A stretch of DNA of 64,000 nt from Acinetobacter sp. UBA3106 (GCA_002365595.1 DFAM01000016.1:179873-243872); one strand, 5' to 3'; counted from the first letter of the stretch, positions 36,303-46,780 are shown. The notes: generated from the sequence alone by a model not told the origin. Numbers and translations are program-made.

Positions 36303-36572
36303 TTAACGACGTAAACCTAAAGCAGCGATCAAAGCGCTGTAACGAGTAGCATCTTTACCTTTAAGGTAGTCAAGAAGCTTACGACGTTGGTTAACCATAC
36401 GGATAAGACCGCGACGGCTATGGTGGTCGTGTTTGTGTTCTTTAAAGTGACCTTGCAAATCATTGATTTGGGCAGTTAAAAGAGCTACTTGAACTTCAGG
36501 TGAACCAGTGTCGTTTTCAGCGCGAGCAAATTTAGCAACGATCTCTGCGCGATCTGCGTTTGTTAAAGCCAT
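36303..36572 (-). CDS. rpsO: 30S ribosomal protein S15
   Basis: The 89-residue protein is S15, an early-binding small-subunit protein. Typical segments are FARAENDTGSPEVQVALLTAQI, HKHDHHSRRGLIRMVNQRR and the C-terminal ALGLRR. Its length is normal. GGAG (in CTCGGAGAAATCG) precedes the start. It leads the rpsO-pnp pair. Confidence 0.98.
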   Translation of the reverse strand: MALTNADRAEIVAKFARAENDTGSPEVQVALLTAQINDLQGHFKEHKHDHHSRRGLIRMVNQRRKLLDYLKGKDATRYSALIAALGLRR

Positions 36573-36875
36573 TCGATTTCTCCGAGATGCTTAAAAATTA
36601 CATTTGATAGAAATCAATTGATTTCTCAATTGACTGCCGTGCATCACTACAGCAAGTGCGTTATTTTAAGGGAAAATTCAGGGGATTGCAAAAAGAGAAA
36701 CCGCTTTTCATCTTTTTATGTCAATGCATTGAAAAACCTTCTTTTTTTATTTTCTCTCTTTAACTCTGAATTTATACATTAACCCAACCATTTCATTCTG
36801 AAAAAGCTGGAGACAAAATTGTTTTTCCAGATGAAAAAATGCGTATTTCTATTTTTCTCTCATGTATTTAAGATA

Positions 36876-36907
36876 AAAAAAAGCCCAAGCTGGGCTTGGG
36901 CTTTTTT
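36876..36907. terminator. Strong bidirectional terminator
   Basis: AAGCCCAAG (36881-36889) and CTTGGGCTT (36895-36903) pair perfectly around a five-base loop, with A tract left and T tract right. No coding gene ends nearby on either strand, so it may end a non-coding RNA. Confidence 0.75.
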
Positions 36908-37291
36908 GCGCTGTAGTTTCTTATGTTTTAATTATTATTCTTTTATTTATAGTCGTAATTTGCGCTTTTCGCGCTTATTGTTATAAACATTCCGTGTGTG
37001 AAGTTTTACTTCCCTATGTGGTAGATTTTGCCACAAAACATTGTGTAAAAAAGTCGACTTTATCGTATCTCTTTGTAAGTGTTTTCGTACATTGATTTAG
37101 ATTTGTTATGCTTCACGTAATGCTCTATTTTATTAATAACAATAAATATCAAATACTTAAACTAAAATACAATATTGAACTGATACAAAAGCATTCAGGT
37201 TCAGCATTTTTAATTTTTACTTCTCCTGAGCAGATTAAATAGTGGCTGTTTCCGCCAATCATTTTTGTAATAAATCCCCTATTTTTGCATA

Positions 37292-37388
37292 TAAAAAAGC
37301 CCTGTAGTCTCTCCCAAAACTACAAGGCTTAGCGGCTGTAAGTTTCCTCTTTATCCTTACTTCATTGTAAGTTCGCTGTCTTTCGACA
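37292..37388 (-). ncRNA. Candidate small RNA with its own terminator
   Basis: On the minus strand a 12-bp stem (AAGCCTTGTAGT with ACTACAGGGCTT, one G-U) at 37297-37330 runs straight into a T tract, a textbook rho-independent terminator with no gene before it. About 50 bases upstream are a closing AGCG/CGCT pair (37331-37334, 37374-37377), a CTTAC/GTAAG stem and a GTC-GAAA-GAC GNRA-capped hairpin at 37378-37387. A TATAAT-like box precedes this. A transcript of about 95 nucleotides is implied; expression is not shown. Confidence 0.45.
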
Positions 37389-37541
37389 TTATTATTATAT
37401 TATGGCGATTTTACCCAACTTTCCGTGTTGAGCTTTTTATGTGCAGCCATCATCTCAAAAACATTACTAAAGCTCTATGCGCCAATTTCTCGAATTAATG
37501 TAAGCAATTTCGTACAAAAAACCAGAATTATGTATTTATGG

Positions 37542-39341
37542 TTAACAATTTAAAAAATTATTAACTTTATCTAATACCCCGCTTTTTCTTATGGTTTTAA
37601 TGGTTAAAGCTTGTACAAAAGTCTCAGAATCGGCCAGTACACTTACCACTTTTTTGGCCCGGGTAATGGCGGTATACAGTAATTCTTTACTGAGTAAATT
37701 TTTCGCCGCTTCATCCAGCACCACTGCGGTATGGGTAAATTCCGAACCTTGTGATTTATGAATGGTCAGTACAAATGCCGTTTCAATGCTTTTCGGCAAG
37801 CGGGTTGCAGGTACCCATTTTTCCAGACTCGGGAAATAAACCTCAAACTGCGACTGTCCATCGCGGTTACGCTTAAAGCAGATTCCGATATCCCCGTTCG
37901 AAAAGCCCAGTTGATAATCGTTATAAGTCATCATGACCGGACGGCCGACATACCAATCGCCCTGTTTGCTCATCTGTAGCGATAAAGCCTCCAGCAAGCG
38001 TTGTTCAATTTGCTGGTTTAGCTGGTTTAAACCGAAAGCACCATGGCGAATAGCCGCCAAAATCCGGTAATCATCAAAAATCTTGACCACCTGTGTTACC
38101 CAAAGTTCAGGTTCATCGGCCGTGAGATAACTTTTCAAAGCGTCAATATATGCCCGATAACCTAACATCAGCTTGTCGTAATAAGCTGTTCGGTCAAATT
38201 GCCTGGACAGCTGAGCAGGAAGATATTCCAGCTGAATCTGATCCTGCATTTCAGCTTGCAATGCCACTGCATGGATTTCACTGGGCGCAACCACTTGCTG
38301 TTTAAACTGTTCCAGCAATGCTGCGCTGGTTTGGACAGCTTGCTGGGTCTGAATAAATTGTGCCATTTTCCCAATTAAGGCGCCTGCTTCAAAACGGCGA
38401 CTATTCACTAAATGAACGCGATTCTCAGCCAGATCCGGAACTTGCTGCAAATCAGCCAGTACGGCTCCCACGTCCACCGCAGCCAACTGGTCAGCATCGC
38501 CCAGTAAAATCAGGCGGGCCTGATCTGGCACCGCAGACAGCAACATATTGGCCAAGCTTAAGTCGAGCATGGAGGCTTCATCGACCACAATCACATCATA
38601 GGGCAAAGGCTGCTTGGCATGAAAACGCGGCTGAGAGCCGGTTCCCAGTCCTAATAAACGGTGAATGGTGATGGGATTGAGCTGCTTTAACTCATCCGTT
38701 ACCAAATCTTGCAATTTTTTATCATTGAGTGAGTTTTGCAGTGCTTCTTTCATGCGCTGTGCAGCTTTACCAGTCGGGGCCGCCATCGCAATGCGGATAT
38801 TCGGCATCGCCTGATTCAGCACGGCAATAATCCGGGCCAAGGTATAGGTTTTTCCGGTTCCCGGTCCGCCGGTAATAATATTCAGTGCCTGCTTCGCCAC
38901 CATCTTCAAAGCCTGAACCTGATATTCATCCGTCAGTAAATCTGGATAAGCGGAAAGATCAACCGCTGGAATGGTTTGCTGTTTTAATCGTGCCACTTGC
39001 TGAGCCAGTGAATTTTCCAAAGCCCAGTAACGGTATAGATACAAATGCTGCCGATCGAAAACAAAAGGCGCGACCTGATCTTGCCTATTGTCTTGAATAT
39101 TCTCAGCTGGAACCACTAAATCATGCAGTGTATCCGCCTGTTGCCGAGTTGCAGAAATACAACTGTCACCTTGTTGAATTGACTCTAGAATTTGCTGAAT
39201 AATATCGCTGGTATTTTCGTCCTGTGCGGTATGACTAAACGGCTGCTGGCGAATAAACCGACTCCAAGTGCTGATCCATGCAGCGCTTTGATCATCTTTA
39301 TATTGTTTATTTTCCACACAGTTATCCTCAAAGTTATCCAC
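37542..39341 (-). CDS. recD: Exodeoxyribonuclease V subunit alpha (RecD helicase)
   Basis: The 599-residue protein is the 5'-3' SF1B helicase of RecBCD. Walker A TGGPGTGKT lies at 157-165, motif II VVDEASMLD and motif III LGDADQLAAVD follow, and motif VI ends in LYTAITRAKK. The frame starts with GTG 39341, but GTG 39317, preceded by GAGG at good distance, is an equally plausible start. It is the last gene of recC-recB-recD, 39 bases after recB. Confidence 0.95.
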   Translation of the reverse strand: MDNFEDNCVENKQYKDDQSAAWISTWSRFIRQQPFSHTAQDENTSDIIQQILESIQQGDSCISATRQQADTLHDLVVPAENIQDNRQDQVAPFVFDRQHLYLYRYWALENSLAQQVARLKQQTIPAVDLSAYPDLLTDEYQVQALKMVAKQALNIITGGPGTGKTYTLARIIAVLNQAMPNIRIAMAAPTGKAAQRMKEALQNSLNDKKLQDLVTDELKQLNPITIHRLLGLGTGSQPRFHAKQPLPYDVIVVDEASMLDLSLANMLLSAVPDQARLILLGDADQLAAVDVGAVLADLQQVPDLAENRVHLVNSRRFEAGALIGKMAQFIQTQQAVQTSAALLEQFKQQVVAPSEIHAVALQAEMQDQIQLEYLPAQLSRQFDRTAYYDKLMLGYRAYIDALKSYLTADEPELWVTQVVKIFDDYRILAAIRHGAFGLNQLNQQIEQRLLEALSLQMSKQGDWYVGRPVMMTYNDYQLGFSNGDIGICFKRNRDGQSQFEVYFPSLEKWVPATRLPKSIETAFVLTIHKSQGSEFTHTAVVLDEAAKNLLSKELLYTAITRAKKVVSVLADSETFVQALTIKTIRKSGVLDKVNNFLNC

Positions 39342-39342
39342 A
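39310..39342. promoter_or_regulatory. Three DnaA-box-like 9-mers at 12-base spacing
   Basis: TTTTCCACA (39310), TTATCCTCA (39322) and TTATCCACA (39334) follow each other every 12 bases in the same direction. The last matches the DnaA box consensus TTATNCACA. They overlap the recD start and also read as a four-residue protein repeat, so the match may be incidental. Confidence 0.3.
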
Positions 39343-39380
39343 ACCTAATCTATTGTTTAAAAGCCATTAATTTTGACAAA

Positions 39381-42300
39381 TCAGGCTATCTTGCTGCTTT
39401 TATCTTCAGCAAAATAGCCCAAAATAGCATCAAGCCGCAGTATAAATTCGGCCTCCGGCTTCCAGTGATAAAAGCCCTGTTCCGCCTGCCCATTCATGCC
39501 ACGCAAATACAGATAACTTGCGCCGCCCAGATGCTTTTCAATCTCATAATCCTGCATTTGTACCGTTAAATAGCGATGCAGCGCCACCAGATATAAACCG
39601 GCCTGTAGCCAGTAGCTGGCTTGCGACATACTCTGCCGGATTTCCCCCTCCCGATAATGGGTTTGATCAGCACCGAGAAAGTTACTTTTATAATCGGCAA
39701 TATGATAGTGCTGGCCATCAAAATACACCAAATCGATGGAGCCGGTGAGATAGCGTGCCGAATTGGCGGGGTTAAAATCCAGCATTTCAATGCCATGTTC
39801 AGCATAGAGCTGATGAATCCGTTGAATCGCCAGAACATGATCGGACAAGGACAGATAAAATGGAAATTCGGCCAGATATTCATGTTCAGCCAGCTGATTC
39901 AGCTGAAAATCCTGATGTAAAGGCGTGCTTAAAACTTGGGCCAACCATTCACTCATCCAGCCAATCAATTGTTCTTCATCGACCTGCTGAAACTCCTGTT
40001 CATATTTTGCCGAAAGTTCTAGCCACAAAGCAGGATAATCATTTTTAAAACGGCGACGGATTTCTAAAGGCCAATCCTGCTGGTCGTTGAAATCGATATG
40101 TTCAAAAATTTCATGCAGGAATGTTCCAGCCACGGTGCCCATTGGGAAATTACGTTTGATCCACGACAGCGGTTGATTCGTCACAGTTTCAATCGGCTCA
40201 ACTATATGCATTTCATCTGCCGCACTCGGTATTTGCTCGGTATTCACCGCCAAGGCATCCATGGCCTGTTTACGGCTTAAATGCTGGGCCAAAGCACTGA
40301 AACTGGTTTTGGAGCGTGGATAAAAACGCTGTGCTGGAAATTCCAATGCCTGTAAAGGCAAGAGTTCCTGCTGCTTGGCTTGCAGCTTGGCCGGTCTTTC
40401 CATGAGTAATGCTTCATGAGCACTGGCAGGATGCGCAAAGTCTTGCCCGCGCCAGAAAGCCAAGCCATGATTGGACTTGCCTTCTTGATCCTGTAACAGG
40501 GCATAAACCCGATGGCTGGCTCGGGTCAGGGCCACATACCAGAGCCGATGCTGCTCTGCCACGGCACGGGCATTGTGCTGATCAATTGCGTTTTGATCGA
40601 GTAGATGCTTGTCATTCACCGCAACCACACGCTGAATATCCACTTTCCCAGTCACCGGATGCACATGCTCAACGGTGGAAAAATTCAGGGTTTTGTTCAT
40701 TTCCCTAAAGTCTTTATCCGCTCCGAGCAGGAACACAATTTTAAACTCCAGCCCTTTGGACTGGTGAATGGTCATCAGTTGTACCCCTGCCTCATTCGAC
40801 AGTTTGCGTTCCAGTTCCCACTCACGTTCCGCCGGAGATTGCAGCTGTTTCAGATACCAATGATAGAGCTTTTGCGCACCCTGATACTGTTCACTATGCT
40901 GACACAACAATTCTGTCAGATGACGCAGATTGACCACGCTACGTTCATTATCGCGGCTCTGGGTGGCGACCAGATTTTTCCACACCTGAAATAAATTCAG
41001 ACAGTATTGCCATGCGGTTAAAAAGCCTTTTTGCAGCCACATTTCACGAATGCAGTCGAAGTCGCAAATAAACTGGCTTAAACCATCAGCCTGGGTTTCC
41101 AGCTGAATCAGTTGCTGTAAATTAAAGCCCAATAAACGGCTGAGTAAAGCCCGCTTGATTTTGCCTTCATCATAGGGATGCATGATTGCGCTGAGTACAG
41201 CACCGACATCTTTGGCAACAGCATGATCAAACACACTGCGTTTCGATGGACGATTGACCCGAATGCCTAGGCGCTCCAGTTCATACTGGGCTTTATCCAG
41301 ACCGTCGTGGTTTTTCGATAAAATCGCGATGTCATTTTCAACCAGATATCTGGGACCAGTTTTTTCCGACAGATAGAGTTTTTCTTCAATGCCCTGATTG
41401 AGTAAATCACGGATTTTCCAGGCGACCTGAATCGGCTCGTCCTTTTTATCATTCAGTAATAACCAGCGCAGTGGTTGATGATTTTCACCCTCTGCATCGA
41501 TGAGTGGCGGATGGGAACGCGAGCCGGCTTCCACCGGGCTATAAATCACCTCTTCACCAAAATCCATTTGCCGCTGAAACAGGGCATCGACCGCTTGTAC
41601 CAAAACTTTGACCGAACGGTGATTATGGCGCAGGCTGTATTGTTGCCCCTGCTTGGACAGTACATCGGCACGGGCTTTATTATAAGTCAGCATGTCGCCC
41701 CCACGGAAACCATAAATCGCCTGTTTTGGGTCTCCGACCATGATCATGCAGCCTTGCATATAGCGCTTCTGGTCCCGCCAGATCCGCGCCAGCATATTGT
41801 CCTGATCCTGGTTGGTATCCTGAAATTCATCCACCAGAATTAAGGGATAGCGTGCCTGTACAAACTTGGCAAAACGTAGTCCCTGCTCGCCTTGCAAGGC
41901 TTCTGATAGCGTGCGAATTTGCTGGGCAAAAGTGGTTTCACTTTTCTGCTGCAGGACTTGCGGCAAGCGCTTTTTGACTTCGCGACTTAAATAAAACTTT
42001 AAATAGGCATCCAGCAGGTCCAGATCCAGGCTGAGTTTGGATAAAGCTTCACAGAAGCATTTCAGCTGCTGCATGACTGCATGCTGTTCAAACTGATGCA
42101 ACACCTCTTCTGCACATTTATTCAGGACTTTTTTCGTCGCCAGATCGGTCAGATTTTTCAGAGTCTTGTCAAAATGCGGGGCAAATAAGGCATAGCAACG
42201 CTGTTCAGCCAGAGCATCAATAAAGGCCGGTAGATCATCACACAAGGTGCGTTGCATCAGGCCATCGATACGCCATTTTTTACCAATAATGGAGTGATAT

Positions 42301-43079
42301 TGTCCATCTGCAGAGTAATAATCGCTCAAGCTCGCAATCAGGCCTAAATCCAACTGGATAAACTCATCGACCAGCTGTTCAAACTGGTTTAAATCCAGCT
42401 CGGGGGCTTGTACTTCCTGAAACTGAGCCGAGGCAAAGTTCAGACTATTTTCCACCACCGGAACATAAGCGTCCTGCGACTTCAGCTTCTGATTCAGCAG
42501 CAGATAATCCACCACATTTTGTGGCTGCAACTGAATCCATTCACGCAGCACATCATGAATCAGTTGATAGGTATAACTTTTGGCATCATCAGTGATATCG
42601 GCCCGTTCAATCTTGCCACTTTCAAAGGAAAATTCGCGTAACAGCTTCTGGCTAAAACTGTCCAGCGTACCGACAAACAGTTCATCCAGCTGGTCAATCA
42701 CCAATTTTAAACGTTCACGGGCAAAATCGACGCGCGTGGCATAATCGCTTAAAACTTTCTGGAATAAAGGATCGGATTCAGCCGCGATTTTGTGCTGAAT
42801 TTCAGCCTGAGTTAGCGTTTGACAGCTGTCGAAATAACGTAAAGTTTCCACCAGGCGCAGCCGAATGCGATTTTTCAACTCAGCAGCTGCTGCACGGGTA
42901 AAGGTGGTGGCAATCACCTGATTCGGCAAATACGGACCGAGAAAAATCCGCACCATCAGACTGGACAAGGTAAAAGTCTTGCCGGTACCGGCCGAAGCTT
43001 CAATCCAGTGCAACCCTTTGAACTGCATGTCGACAATCGGGTTAAAGGACATTTGAGTTAATGTTTGGGGAGAATTCAT
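39381..43079 (-). CDS. recB: Exodeoxyribonuclease V subunit beta (RecB)
   Basis: The 1232-residue protein is the helicase-nuclease of RecBCD. Walker A ASAGTGKT is at 28-35, motif II LVDEFQDTNQDQ and motif III MVGDPKQAIYGFRGGD follow, and TIHQSKGLEFKIVFL is motif V. The C-terminal nuclease motif is intact (GSIDLVYFD then DYKSNFLG, with D1129 and K1131). All parts for an active enzyme are present. It starts eight bases after recC. Confidence 0.97.
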   Translation of the reverse strand: MNSPQTLTQMSFNPIVDMQFKGLHWIEASAGTGKTFTLSSLMVRIFLGPYLPNQVIATTFTRAAAAELKNRIRLRLVETLRYFDSCQTLTQAEIQHKIAAESDPLFQKVLSDYATRVDFARERLKLVIDQLDELFVGTLDSFSQKLLREFSFESGKIERADITDDAKSYTYQLIHDVLREWIQLQPQNVVDYLLLNQKLKSQDAYVPVVENSLNFASAQFQEVQAPELDLNQFEQLVDEFIQLDLGLIASLSDYYSADGQYHSIIGKKWRIDGLMQRTLCDDLPAFIDALAEQRCYALFAPHFDKTLKNLTDLATKKVLNKCAEEVLHQFEQHAVMQQLKCFCEALSKLSLDLDLLDAYLKFYLSREVKKRLPQVLQQKSETTFAQQIRTLSEALQGEQGLRFAKFVQARYPLILVDEFQDTNQDQDNMLARIWRDQKRYMQGCMIMVGDPKQAIYGFRGGDMLTYNKARADVLSKQGQQYSLRHNHRSVKVLVQAVDALFQRQMDFGEEVIYSPVEAGSRSHPPLIDAEGENHQPLRWLLLNDKKDEPIQVAWKIRDLLNQGIEEKLYLSEKTGPRYLVENDIAILSKNHDGLDKAQYELERLGIRVNRPSKRSVFDHAVAKDVGAVLSAIMHPYDEGKIKRALLSRLLGFNLQQLIQLETQADGLSQFICDFDCIREMWLQKGFLTAWQYCLNLFQVWKNLVATQSRDNERSVVNLRHLTELLCQHSEQYQGAQKLYHWYLKQLQSPAEREWELERKLSNEAGVQLMTIHQSKGLEFKIVFLLGADKDFREMNKTLNFSTVEHVHPVTGKVDIQRVVAVNDKHLLDQNAIDQHNARAVAEQHRLWYVALTRASHRVYALLQDQEGKSNHGLAFWRGQDFAHPASAHEALLMERPAKLQAKQQELLPLQALEFPAQRFYPRSKTSFSALAQHLSRKQAMDALAVNTEQIPSAADEMHIVEPIETVTNQPLSWIKRNFPMGTVAGTFLHEIFEHIDFNDQQDWPLEIRRRFKNDYPALWLELSAKYEQEFQQVDEEQLIGWMSEWLAQVLSTPLHQDFQLNQLAEHEYLAEFPFYLSLSDHVLAIQRIHQLYAEHGIEMLDFNPANSARYLTGSIDLVYFDGQHYHIADYKSNFLGADQTHYREGEIRQSMSQASYWLQAGLYLVALHRYLTVQMQDYEIEKHLGGASYLYLRGMNGQAEQGFYHWKPEAEFILRLDAILGYFAEDKSSKIA

Positions 43080-43087
43080 ATTATTTT

Positions 43088-46000
43088 TTATTCTTCAATC
43101 ACTTGTTGATGCAAAAATACCGGTTGATAGAGCTGATAGGAAAATTGTGCGCAGGCATCTTCCAGCAACGCCGTCGCATCCTGTTCCTGCAAAATAAACT
43201 GCCAGTCCCGATGCATTTTGGTGGCTTCATTATCGACCACAGAAAAGCCGCTAAACTTGCCATCTTCATGCCAGTCTTTATAAATCACATCCATATCATC
43301 AATACACATCTGGTTCTGCTCATTCGGCTGCCAGTCATGCTCTTTATCTTTTTCCGCAATTTTCAGTAATAATGCCGCAGGCAATACCAACGGCTGGCTT
43401 TGCCCATATTTCCAGGCCGCCAGCCAGTGATCCAGCCATTCACGTGCTTTATTCGACGTCACGCCATGACATAAAATGGTTCGGTCACTGAACACCACAA
43501 TCCGCGCCAGTTTTTCGCCACCATTCCCTAGATTTAAGTAAGCCAGCCAGAGCAGATATTCCAGCCAGACTTTGGCACGGCGCTTGGCACGCGCACTTGA
43601 AGCCTCCAGACTGACCCATTTTTCTGCACTGTTTTTCGGCAATTGAATGTTCATATACACATGATCATTCACTTTCCACACCTGCTGCGTGGTTGCCGTC
43701 ACTTCAGGGGCATATTTCAGCAATCGCGCTTTTAAACGTTCTTGCTCCACCACACTCATTTTCCAGCTGCTTTGTTGCAGTTTGCCAATTGGCAGCTGAT
43801 CCATTAACAATTCAGCTTGCGTGGCACCGTCCTGCTTTTGCAGGAACTGGCGCACGGCATAACGTCCCAAACCATCCAACAACAAGGGTTCCTGCACCGC
43901 AGGCAGATCTTCAGGACGCAGATTTTCCACCCCTAAAGTTTTTAAATAAAGCCGCGCCGGGAAAGTGACATCCTGAATCCACTGATGACTGTCCAGTACC
44001 TGAATATCTTGCTGCAGATTTTGATACGGGGTATTGACCCAGGTTGAACGCTGTCCGGTGGCATGGCGAATCTGTCCGGCCACACAAAACCATTGATCCT
44101 GATAACGCACCGGTCGAGCCGATTCAAAGCCCAGCGGATCAAAAGGCAATAGAGGATGTACATGATACAGCGACCGAAGTTGTTCAGGTACTTCCACACC
44201 ATTGATCTCTACAGTGGCAGCGGCTTGACTGTCCGCTTGTTTGCCCTGCACGATAAAGGCCAGATGTTGTACCAGTTCCTGCAACACAGTGGATGGATCT
44301 CGGACTTCGCCATCACTGATATCGAAGCCATTATAAAACAGCCACAAATTGTCCTGTGCCAACAGCAGATGATCCAAAAATGCGCCCTGATCATCTTCCA
44401 GACGCGAGCGATCACCCAATTGAGGTTTCAGTAAATCCATCAAATCAAAAGGTAAATGCTGGCTACGATTCGGGAACTTGCCGCTGTCCAGTCCCAACAT
44501 CACAATCAGCTTATACGGCACAGGGCGAATCTGCCCGATCTGGCTAAAGGTAATCTGCCCGGTCGGTTCGGCATGGTCGAGCTGGGTTTCCAGCGTTTTG
44601 TTAATCTCTGCCAGCAAATAAGGCAAAGGCAAACTCAAACTGCGTAAAGCATGATGATCCTGTTCATCATAGAAACTGGCCAGGGTCAGCATTCGTTCTT
44701 GCTTTTTAATGATTTTATAAACGGTTGCCAGAGACTCGATGCCAGTTTCTTCAAACTCGGCAATATCCTGCATCAGGCGCTTGAGCCACTGCTCTACAGG
44801 GACATTTTGGCCTTGCTCATGTGCAATCATCCAGTCACGGCGTGCATCAAAATCCTGATAAATCTGAATCAGCTTGCCAATCAGTTCAAAATCGCTGGGC
44901 AGGACTTTAGCAAAACTCAGGGTACCTTGAAACAGAGTATGTTCTGGAATTGCAATCCCCAAAGCCAGACGATCCAGCGCAAATTTAAAGCTAAACCGAT
45001 AGTCTTCGTCGCCTTCACACAGGCTACGCTTTAAATGCTGCGCATCCAGTCCACGCTTAAAGCCCGCATCAATCAGCAATTCCGTGATGCGTTCAATGGC
45101 ATTCACATCTAGACCGTAACACTGCTGAGTCGCGCTTAAACTCAGCCAGTCGGCAAAATCCTCAATGCTGAAACGTCCCTGAATCAGTTCAATCCGGCCC
45201 AATACCGCTCGCCAGGCATTCAGCGCATCCAGCTGGGCCACACCGGCAATTTGAATGGGCAAATAGACACTATCTCGGGACAGTTGATGATGACTGCCCG
45301 CTTTTTGCTGGATCAGGTCGCGTTCACTCGGCGGCGGTGCAAATACACTGCGAATTAAAGGTTCCAATTCAGTTAAACTTGGACTAAGGACCAAAATATC
45401 ACTCGGTTTGCGTGGCGCTTCTTTTGTGCCCTGTGCCAGCCAGTGAATCAGCTGTTCTTTTAAAACTTCCAGTTGGCGCAAACTGGAATGACAGACATGA
45501 ATCTGAATCGAATCATCCTGTTCATCCAGCATATACTGATGCTGCTGCGGTTCAACCAGATAGAGAATATCGGACTGGATTTTCCCCAGTAAATTCTGTT
45601 TATACTCATCAATAAAGGCATCTGCCCAGACCCCATCTTCTCCGGAAGACAAGTTGGAGAGCAATGAGAAATGATCACGCGCCTGCTTACCAAATCGGGT
45701 CAATAAGGGATGACGTGACTCACGCTGCTCCGCATTGAAATTTAAAGTAAATTCTTGAAAAAACTGTTCAATATCGGCATCACCGGCTTTGGGGTTTTTG
45801 GCAATAAACCGCTCTTTTACTCTGAGGTCGTAACGTGCTTTCCAGTTCGGATCGACACTGTCGGCCCAATATTCCTGTGACGGGTTGTAGTGCAGAATAT
45901 AAATATCAATGTACTGCCCCAAACGGCGTAAAAACGCCAGTTGCATCGGAGGCAAATCCAGCAAGGTAAAAATCACCAGCTGTTGCGGCAATTTTTTTAA

Positions 46001-46780
46001 TGCCGCTTTACGAGTTTCCGGATTGTCCAAAATTTCCCAGAACATAGCATCAATACTTTGCATTTGCTCAAAGTCCTGATGAAATACTTCCTGCCATAAC
46101 CAGCGCTGCCAAGCTTCCAGTTCACGTGCCTGATTCAGGGTAAATTCAGAAATGTCAGTATTGGTTTTAAAGAACATATCTTCAATTGGGAGTTCTTTAT
46201 TTTGCCCCCAGGCCTGTAACCAGTTGCTTGGGCAACTGCACATCTGCAGTGGACAGTTCTTCTGACAATGTCCGCGATATTCCATGTAATGGCTAAACAG
46301 GCGCGATACCTGCTCTGCCACCCAATACAGCATGCCCTGCTTTTTCAGCTGCTTTTCGATGCCCTGTTCCAAACGGTCGGCACTGTCATAAATGCGCTGT
46401 ACGATAGAATGTAAAGGATGATCCAGCTCTAAATGGTTTTGTTCACTCTGGATAAAGGCTTTCAGTGCCTGAAACACGCGCCACTTGATAATAATTCGCG
46501 GAATATTGGCTTTACGGACCTGTTCTTTTTGCTCGACCAGCACCCACTGATAAGCTGACCACTGGAAACCGCGAATCCGGTGATGAAACTGGGTATTGGC
46601 ACTGATGCCTTTTTGTTCCGCCAGTTTCTGGGTCAGCCAGGCTTCTACCGCATGCGAAGGTACAATAAAATGTTGGGTTTGCAGCACCTGAAAAGGAGTG
46701 GCAGCAGGCTTATTCACGGTCGTCAGCATGGCGTGCACAAGCACATCAATACGCTGACTTTGAATCACATGAATGGCCAT
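43088..46780 (-). CDS. recC: Exodeoxyribonuclease V subunit gamma (RecC)
   Basis: The 1230-residue protein is RecC, which recognises Chi and splits the strands. It begins MAIHVIQSQRIDVLVHAML and has the family segments FHHRIRGFQWSAY, VIFTLLDLPPMQLAFLRRLG, DILVLSPSLTELEPLI and MLGLDSGKFPNRS. As expected it lacks intact helicase motifs. It is first in the recC-recB-recD unit; the promoter must lie in the 180 bases before the gene at 46961. Confidence 0.96.
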   Translation of the reverse strand: MAIHVIQSQRIDVLVHAMLTTVNKPAATPFQVLQTQHFIVPSHAVEAWLTQKLAEQKGISANTQFHHRIRGFQWSAYQWVLVEQKEQVRKANIPRIIIKWRVFQALKAFIQSEQNHLELDHPLHSIVQRIYDSADRLEQGIEKQLKKQGMLYWVAEQVSRLFSHYMEYRGHCQKNCPLQMCSCPSNWLQAWGQNKELPIEDMFFKTNTDISEFTLNQARELEAWQRWLWQEVFHQDFEQMQSIDAMFWEILDNPETRKAALKKLPQQLVIFTLLDLPPMQLAFLRRLGQYIDIYILHYNPSQEYWADSVDPNWKARYDLRVKERFIAKNPKAGDADIEQFFQEFTLNFNAEQRESRHPLLTRFGKQARDHFSLLSNLSSGEDGVWADAFIDEYKQNLLGKIQSDILYLVEPQQHQYMLDEQDDSIQIHVCHSSLRQLEVLKEQLIHWLAQGTKEAPRKPSDILVLSPSLTELEPLIRSVFAPPPSERDLIQQKAGSHHQLSRDSVYLPIQIAGVAQLDALNAWRAVLGRIELIQGRFSIEDFADWLSLSATQQCYGLDVNAIERITELLIDAGFKRGLDAQHLKRSLCEGDEDYRFSFKFALDRLALGIAIPEHTLFQGTLSFAKVLPSDFELIGKLIQIYQDFDARRDWMIAHEQGQNVPVEQWLKRLMQDIAEFEETGIESLATVYKIIKKQERMLTLASFYDEQDHHALRSLSLPLPYLLAEINKTLETQLDHAEPTGQITFSQIGQIRPVPYKLIVMLGLDSGKFPNRSQHLPFDLMDLLKPQLGDRSRLEDDQGAFLDHLLLAQDNLWLFYNGFDISDGEVRDPSTVLQELVQHLAFIVQGKQADSQAAATVEINGVEVPEQLRSLYHVHPLLPFDPLGFESARPVRYQDQWFCVAGQIRHATGQRSTWVNTPYQNLQQDIQVLDSHQWIQDVTFPARLYLKTLGVENLRPEDLPAVQEPLLLDGLGRYAVRQFLQKQDGATQAELLMDQLPIGKLQQSSWKMSVVEQERLKARLLKYAPEVTATTQQVWKVNDHVYMNIQLPKNSAEKWVSLEASSARAKRRAKVWLEYLLWLAYLNLGNGGEKLARIVVFSDRTILCHGVTSNKAREWLDHWLAAWKYGQSQPLVLPAALLLKIAEKDKEHDWQPNEQNQMCIDDMDVIYKDWHEDGKFSGFSVVDNEATKMHRDWQFILQEQDATALLEDACAQFSYQLYQPVFLHQQVIEE

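Larger units (their letters stand above)
36573..37541. other. Long intergenic region with hairpins between recD and rpsO
   Basis: About 970 bases without a coding frame. It must contain the rpsO promoter at its left end. It also has a strong terminator at 36876-36907, a GCGC/GCGC hairpin with a five-base loop at 36962-36974, small hairpins near 37000-37035 and a candidate minus-strand sRNA at 37292-37388. The remainder is AT-rich. Confidence 0.6.

Noticed and set aside
39192..39569. 125-codon plus-strand frame over recD/recB ends
   Set aside because: It lies antisense to two well-supported genes.
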